Both the position numbers and the translations under genes were made by a program. Below the pieces are notes generated by a model. That model had not been told where the DNA came from and ran no database searches. It saw only the letters and a program-made list of their open reading frames with translations. From the NCBI GenBank assembly GCA_041554195.1, contig JBFFMJ010000003.1, forward strand, positions 248,001 through 312,000: 64,000 nt of DNA, written 5' to 3'. The DNA comes from JAPHSX01 sp041554195. Its GTDB lineage: Bacteria; Pseudomonadota; Gammaproteobacteria; Thiohalomonadales; Thiohalomonadaceae. Numbering within the stretch: position 1 is the first letter of the stretch; the number at the start of each line of letters is the position of its first letter. Positions 59,690 through 64,000 of this stretch are shown one piece after another.

Positions 59690-61318
59690 CTACTTGTCGC
59701 CTATCACCACCCGGGTGATGTAGTACTGCTGGGCAATCGACAGGGTGTTGTTAACCACCCAGTAAAGCACCAGACCTGCCGGGAAGAACAGGAAGAAGAA
59801 GGTGAAGGCGATCGGCAGGATCATCATCACCCGCGCCTGAATTGGATCGAGCGGTGTTGGGTTCAGCTTGTGCTGAATCAACATGGTCACACCCATCAGT
59901 ACCGGCAGGATGTAGTAGGGATCCTGTGCAGTAAGATCGCCTATCCAGAGCATAAAGGGTTGCTGACGTATTTCCACGCTTTCCAACAACATCCAGTAGA
60001 GGGCGATGAAGACGGGAATTTGAACCAGAATAGGAAGACAGCCACCAAGAGGATTGATCTTCTCCTCGCGGTACATCCTCATCATCGCCTCATTCATTTT
60101 CTGCTTGTCGTCGCCGTAGTTCTCTTTGAGCTGCTTGAGTTTCGGTTGCAACTTGCGCATCTGCGCCATTGACTTGTAGCTGGTCTCGGAGAGCTTGTAG
60201 AAAGCCGCTTTAATTAGCACGGTCAGCAGAATAATCGACCAACCCCAGTTATCCACAAATCCGTGGAAGAATTTCATCAACCAGAACAGTGGTTTGGCAA
60301 GAATGGTCAGGATGCCGTAATCAACCGTCAGTTCAAGACCTTCAGCAACCTGCTCCAGTTCGTCCTGCAACTTAGGTCCAATAAAGAGTTGAGCATTGAG
60401 GTTGGCACTTTCACCTGGCGCAACATTCAGTTCTGCGCCGGTCATGCCGAGAATATAACGACCATCGCCCGGCACTCTGGAATAATAGTTATTACTCTCT
60501 TCCTTGCTGGGAACCCAGGCAGCGAGGAAGTAGTGCTGAATCATCGCCGCCCAACCACCGGTTATATTACGGTTAAGGGTCTCGTCGGCCATGTCATCAA
60601 ATTCGATCTTTTCGTACTTTTCTTCGGCGCTGTAGATCACACCGCCGGTATAGGTGCGAATGAACATGCTGCTCTCATCTTCGGGTTTGCTACGTACCAT
60701 CTGACGATACATGTGGCCACGCCACGCGTTTGCCGCACCATTGTTGATCTCATAGCGTACGCTAATGAGGTATTTACCACGATAGAAAGTGTAGACCTTA
60801 TCTATATTGACACCGCTGGCATCTTTCCAGCCGAGACGCACCTCCATCTCTTCCTGCCCTTCATCCATGTGATAGCTGGTCGCCGTGGTGCTAAAAACCT
60901 GGTGGTGACTGGGTGCGGCACTCCCGCTGCCCTGTGATGGCAGAAGACCCGACTGAGCAATAAAGACCTCGGCGCCATCATCCATCAGCCTGAAAGGCTC
61001 ATCTGGCCTATCCTGACTGACCGGGTAATTTTTCAGGTCGGCACGTCTCAGGTCACCGCCCTGGGTATCGATCTCAATAGCGAACAGGTCTGTTTCAACA
61101 CTAATGCGCTGACCACTCTTTACACCCTTCATGCTGGGGGCATCGGCAACCTCTGGCTCGCCACCTGACTGTGTTGGTACCGCGGGAGTATCTTTCCCTG
61201 CCGTGATCTCAGTCGGCGCAACAGCCTTGGGGCGCACATAGTCGTTCTGCCAGGCTTCGTACATCATCAGCATGGTAAAGGCGAGTGCAGCAAATAGTAT
61301 TACTCTTTGAAAATCCAT
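59690..61318 (-). CDS. yidC: Membrane protein insertase YidC
   Basis: 542 residues. N-terminal helix (VILFAALAFTMLMMYEAW), a large periplasmic P1 domain (about 60-330) and the conserved five-helix insertase core (YGILTILAKPLFWLMKFFHG, QMRKLQPKLKQLKENYGDD, GGCLPILVQIPVFIALYWML, FPAGLVLYWVVNNTLSIAQQ). Inserts and folds inner-membrane proteins with or without SecYEG. Confidence 0.97.
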   Translation of the reverse strand: MDFQRVILFAALAFTMLMMYEAWQNDYVRPKAVAPTEITAGKDTPAVPTQSGGEPEVADAPSMKGVKSGQRISVETDLFAIEIDTQGGDLRRADLKNYPVSQDRPDEPFRLMDDGAEVFIAQSGLLPSQGSGSAAPSHHQVFSTTATSYHMDEGQEEMEVRLGWKDASGVNIDKVYTFYRGKYLISVRYEINNGAANAWRGHMYRQMVRSKPEDESSMFIRTYTGGVIYSAEEKYEKIEFDDMADETLNRNITGGWAAMIQHYFLAAWVPSKEESNNYYSRVPGDGRYILGMTGAELNVAPGESANLNAQLFIGPKLQDELEQVAEGLELTVDYGILTILAKPLFWLMKFFHGFVDNWGWSIILLTVLIKAAFYKLSETSYKSMAQMRKLQPKLKQLKENYGDDKQKMNEAMMRMYREEKINPLGGCLPILVQIPVFIALYWMLLESVEIRQQPFMLWIGDLTAQDPYYILPVLMGVTMLIQHKLNPTPLDPIQARVMMILPIAFTFFFLFFPAGLVLYWVVNNTLSIAQQYYITRVVIGDK

Positions 61319-61322
61319 CGTC

Positions 61323-61559
61323 TCAGTCTTTCTTATATAAGTGTTCGGTTCCGGGGACGGGGTCTATCCCCCCTTCGTGCCAGGGGTGACAGCTGGCGAT
61401 ACGTTTGATTCCTAACCAGGTGCCACGCATGGCACCATGATGCTCTATGGCCTGTTCGGTATAGCAGGAGCAGGTGGGATGAAAACGGCACTGCCCGCCC
61501 ATAATCGGACTCAGGATCAGGCGGTAGCCTTTAATCAACAGTATTAGAATGCGTCGCAT
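61323..61559 (-). CDS. yidD: Membrane protein insertion efficiency factor YidD
   Basis: 78 residues. LILLIKGYRLILSPIMGGQC and RFHPTCSCYTEQAIEHHGAM are the family signature. Amphipathic inner-membrane-associated protein. Overlaps rnpA by 16 bp and sits 4 bp before yidC. Confidence 0.95.
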   Translation of the reverse strand: MRRILILLIKGYRLILSPIMGGQCRFHPTCSCYTEQAIEHHGAMRGTWLGIKRIASCHPWHEGGIDPVPGTEHLYKKD

Positions 61560-61966
61560 TTTCTCGCTATCTTCTGCCAGCAGTGCTCGATTTGTTCTCG
61601 CAACTCACTACGGCTAAGTTTATCAATACCGGGACGTGTCAGGACAACTACGTCAAAGTCGCCGATTATAGCCTGATGCAGACGAAAACTCTCCCTAAGC
61701 TGTCTCTTTACCAGATTTCGCTTAACGGCATGTTTTACATTTTTCTTGGAAATGGCCAAACCCAGACGAGGGTGACCGAGTTGGTTGCGTATCGCCAGCA
61801 TCGTTAAATGCTTTGATCCAACCCTGCAGGCATCGGAAAATACCTGTTTGAACTCAGCCGGCTTCAACAACCTCAGTTGTCGAGAAAAGTCCCCACAAGC
61901 TTTATGCTTCTGGAAACTGCCGGCCTGTTGTTCCAACCCAGCTAAGTTAGGCTGAGAGGCGGGCAC
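61544..61966 (-). CDS. rnpA: Ribonuclease P protein component
   Basis: 140 residues if the GTG at 61966 is used. That start would overlap the end of rpmH by 20 bp and gives an unusually long N-terminus. A TTG at 61933 (129 residues) is an alternative nearer normal length. Family motifs: QLRLLKPAEFKQVFSDACRV, RLGLAISKKNVKHAVKRNLV then KRQLRESFR (the RNR region). Binds RNase P RNA for tRNA 5' maturation. Confidence 0.9.
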   Translation of the reverse strand: MPASQPNLAGLEQQAGSFQKHKACGDFSRQLRLLKPAEFKQVFSDACRVGSKHLTMLAIRNQLGHPRLGLAISKKNVKHAVKRNLVKRQLRESFRLHQAIIGDFDVVVLTRPGIDKLSRSELREQIEHCWQKIARKCDAF

Positions 61967-62081
61967 GGCCCTTGGCGCGACGCGCCTTGATTACTCTACG
62001 ACCACCAACGGTGCTCATGCGGGCACGGAAGCCGTGGTTACGAGCACGTTTAATACGGCTGGGCTGAAAGGTTCTTTTCAT
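61947..62081 (-). CDS. rpmH: 50S ribosomal protein L34
   Basis: 44 residues: MKRTFQPSRIKRARNHGFRA continuing RMSTVGGRRVIKARRAKGRA and ending RLSA. A textbook L34 sequence, read from the minus strand between rnpA and dnaA, too short for usual ORF cut-offs. It starts the rpmH-rnpA-yidD-yidC-mnmE cluster. Confidence 0.98.
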   Translation of the reverse strand: MKRTFQPSRIKRARNHGFRARMSTVGGRRVIKARRAKGRARLSA

Positions 62082-62205
62082 GGCAGCTAGTCCAGTTAAT
62101 AGTTACATAGACCCCGATTACCGAGGTCGCGAAAGGTCGGGCAATTTACTTTAATATGGCCTCTACTGTCAAGGTTTATGTACTAATTAATCTAATACTT
62201 TGGGT

Positions 62206-62214
62206 TGTGGATAA
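62206..62214 (-). promoter_or_regulatory. DnaA box upstream of dnaA
   Basis: TGTGGATAA, the complement of the consensus TTATCCACA, about 77 bp before the dnaA start. Typical place for DnaA autoregulation. Confidence 0.8.
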
Positions 62215-62290
62215 CTCTTTCTATTGGCTGTAGACTAGGCTTTCCAACCCTTTTTGAATTCAATTAAACCATTAGTCAGAGGTCTGCCAG

Positions 62291-63631
62291 ATGTCGGTAG
62301 CTATATGGAGTCAGTGCCTGTCCTATCTTGAGGACGAGCTGTCACCACAGCAATTTAACACCTGGATAAGACCGCTTCAGGCAGAGTTATCTGATGATGT
62401 TTTACGTCTACTCTCGCCTAATCGTTTTGTTCAGGACTGGGTTACTGACCGTTTTCACGGTCGTATCGAAGAGTTAATCACGCAACTTAGTAGTGATCAG
62501 GCTCCTAAAATCCTGTTTGAAGTCGGTAGCAGTGCTCAAGCTGTTCCCACAAAGGTGGAAAAAACGCCACCTGCGCCTGTTCCACAAAGGGTTAAACAGG
62601 CCGCTGTTGATCGCAGTCGCATCAATCCCGATTTCACCTTTGACAACTATGTTGAAGGTAAATCCAACCAGCTAGGCAAGGCCGCCTCAACTCAGGTTGG
62701 AGAGAACCCTGGCACTGCCTACAATCCACTCTTTATCTATGGTGGCGTTGGCTTGGGTAAAACCCACCTAATGCACGCCGTCGGCAACCTTATTTTGGAT
62801 AGAAATCCCTCTGCCAAGGTAGTCTATCTACACTCAGAGCGTTTTGTTGCCGATATGGTAAAGGCGCTTCAGCACAACTCCATTAACGAATTTAAACGCT
62901 TCTACCGCTCTGTAGATGCCCTGCTTATCGACGATATTCAGTTCTTCGCCGGCAAGGAGCGCTCCCAGGAGGAGTTCTTTCACACCTTCAACGCCCTGCT
63001 TGAGGGTCAGCGTCAGGTTATCCTCACCTGTGATCGCTACCCTAAAGAGGTCAACGGGCTTGAGGAGCGCCTTAAATCACGTTTTGGCTGGGGACTTACT
63101 GTCGCTATCGAACCACCTGAGCTGGAAACTCGTGTCGCCATCCTTAAAAAGAAGGCCGAACATGCCCAGATCAACCTTCCTGATGAGGTTGCCTTTTTCA
63201 TTGCCAAGCGCATTCGTTCAAATATTCGTGAGTTGGAGGGGGCTCTTCGCCGTGTCATCGCCAACGCCCACTTTACCGGGCGGCCTATCACCCTCGACTT
63301 TGCCAAAGAGGCACTGCGTGATCTCTTAGCCCTGCAGGCCAAGTTAATCACTATCGACAATATACAAAAGACCGTGTCTGAATATTACAAGATACGGGTG
63401 GCTGATCTATTATCTAAGCGTCGCAACCGTTCTATTGCCCGTCCACGACAGGTCGCAATGGCCCTGGCCAAAGAGTTAACCAATCACAGCCTGCCAGAAA
63501 TTGGCGACGCCTTTGGCGGCCGTGACCACACTACCGTTATACATGGTTGTAAAAAAGTCGCTGAACTTAAAGAAATAGACCCGGTCATTTCAGATGATTA
63601 CGCAAAGCTGTTAAGAATACTGACAACATGA
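62291..63631 (+). CDS. dnaA: Chromosomal replication initiator DnaA
   Basis: 446 residues. Domain I (SQCLSYLEDELSPQQFNTWI), a short linker, AAA+ domain with Walker A FIYGGVGLGKTHLMHAVGN and Walker B ALLIDDIQFFAGKERSQEEF. Domain IV DNA-binding signature GDAFGGRDHTTVIHGCKK. Binds the TTATCCACA boxes flanking it and opens oriC. Confidence 0.98.
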   Translation: MSVAIWSQCLSYLEDELSPQQFNTWIRPLQAELSDDVLRLLSPNRFVQDWVTDRFHGRIEELITQLSSDQAPKILFEVGSSAQAVPTKVEKTPPAPVPQRVKQAAVDRSRINPDFTFDNYVEGKSNQLGKAASTQVGENPGTAYNPLFIYGGVGLGKTHLMHAVGNLILDRNPSAKVVYLHSERFVADMVKALQHNSINEFKRFYRSVDALLIDDIQFFAGKERSQEEFFHTFNALLEGQRQVILTCDRYPKEVNGLEERLKSRFGWGLTVAIEPPELETRVAILKKKAEHAQINLPDEVAFFIAKRIRSNIRELEGALRRVIANAHFTGRPITLDFAKEALRDLLALQAKLITIDNIQKTVSEYYKIRVADLLSKRRNRSIARPRQVAMALAKELTNHSLPEIGDAFGGRDHTTVIHGCKKVAELKEIDPVISDDYAKLLRILTT

Positions 63632-63862
63632 TGAGGGTAAGCTGTGGATAAACAGTCTTGTTGTTTCTAGCAAAAAATACTCAACAAGTTATCCACAACT
63701 GATACCTTTTTTAAACCGCCTTTTATAGGGCCCAAATAGTTACCTAAGTTAATGAAATATATAGAGTTATTTAAGTTATCCACAAAAATGTGCGTTACCA
63801 ATAATAACAACAGATCTATATATAAATAATATTTTTATTAATAATATTCAGGATAAGATCCT
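63632..63862. other. Probable replication origin region (oriC) between dnaA and dnaN
   Basis: Three perfect DnaA boxes: 63643-63651 (TGTGGATAA), 63689-63697 and 63776-63784 (both TTATCCACA). They are followed by a very AT-rich stretch (about 63800-63850, TATATATAAATAATATTTTT) fit for duplex opening. Together with dnaA and dnaN on either side this is the most likely oriC. Boundaries not determined. Confidence 0.8.
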
Positions 63863-64000
63863 ATGAAGATCACCATAAACAGAGATTCACTTCTAAAACC
63901 TCTTCAGGTAGTTAGTGGTGTTGTTGAGAAGAGACAGACACTTCCTATCCTCTCTAATGTTCTATTAGTCGTTGAGGGAAATAAGCTCACACTAACTGGA
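63863..64000 (+). CDS. dnaN: DNA polymerase III beta subunit, partial
   Basis: First 46 codons only, cut by the window end: MKITINRDSLLKPLQVVSGV then VEKRQTLPILSNVLL. This is the standard start of the sliding clamp. ATG at 63863. Confidence 0.96.
   Translation, partial: MKITINRDSLLKPLQVVSGVVEKRQTLPILSNVLLVVEGNKLTLTG

Overview
The window is an origin-proximal stretch of a gammaproteobacterial chromosome. The right end carries the canonical order mnmE, yidC, yidD, rnpA, rpmH (all on the minus strand), then dnaA and the start of dnaN on the plus strand, with DnaA boxes on both sides of dnaA. Two secreted Asn/Gly/Trp-rich proteins of sulfur-globule type, a DsrC/TusE-family protein and an NnrS gene behind a perfect FNR/DNR-type box suggest a sulfur-oxidising bacterium that respires nitrogen oxides (Chromatiales/Sedimenticolaceae-like). 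This lifestyle is inferred from gene content only. Most of the window is GC-rich and uniform. Visibly AT-rich patches at about 5.64-6.84 kb, 22.4-23.4 kb and 48.05-50.8 kb look acquired.

Layout. 0-8.2 kb: pentapeptide-repeat protein, DUF2956 protein, metallophosphoesterase, a nucleotidyltransferase/HEPN pair whose HEPN gene carries an in-frame amber codon, SelO, an HNH nuclease with a Vsr-type nuclease but no methyltransferase, a membrane protein and a SagB-type oxidoreductase. 8.4-13.6 kb: three small exported His-rich or glycine-zipper proteins, a sulfur-globule-like gene, a PepSY protein and an OmpR-family two-component system. The three exported-protein genes share a TTCAGC-N5-TTCAGC direct repeat at fixed distance from a candidate -10 element, so this looks like one regulon. 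13.6-22.1 kb: housekeeping and envelope genes (dienelactone hydrolase, LEA-type lipoprotein, PDC sensor, Lrp/AsnC regulator, leuA, thioesterase, MOSC, DUF1415). 22.2-23.4 kb: a 40-bp tandem repeat followed by two integron-type gene cassettes with recognisable attC sites and no integrase in the window.

23.5-35.1 kb: thiol-redox genes (Bcp-type peroxiredoxin, CnoX-like thioredoxin, Tpx), a YhiN-type flavoprotein, a lone dehydrogenase N-domain, a CopZ-like cluster protein, a YajD nuclease, a hybrid histidine kinase, nnrS, and murI-DUF924-amidotransferase as a coupled operon. 35.2-40 kb: the second sulfur-globule-like gene, small membrane and cupin proteins, a CRP-type site with a tiny ORF, a MazG-like enzyme, a palindromic repeat, a DsrC-like protein without its C-terminal cysteines, a ROK kinase, an NYN nuclease and a 5'-truncated pRiA4b ORF-3-like gene. 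40.1-48 kb: tetR-aas-lplT-mepA-like-rhombotarget lipoprotein on one strand and a divergent VIT/vWA protein, with three 17-bp operators between. Two proteins here end in GlyGly-CTERM-like tails, implying a rhombosortase elsewhere in the genome.

48-50.8 kb: an AT-rich island with an OLD-family ATPase/TOPRIM gene broken by a one-base frameshift and a Vat-type acetyltransferase. 50.9-58.2 kb: a GerW-DUF2953 pair, a subtilisin-like protease, msrB, a TPM-domain protein, and a MoxR-DUF58-TgpA operon. 58.2-64 kb: the origin cluster. No rRNA, tRNA or CRISPR array was recognised. No homology search was run, so family names rest on motifs and remembered family sequences.
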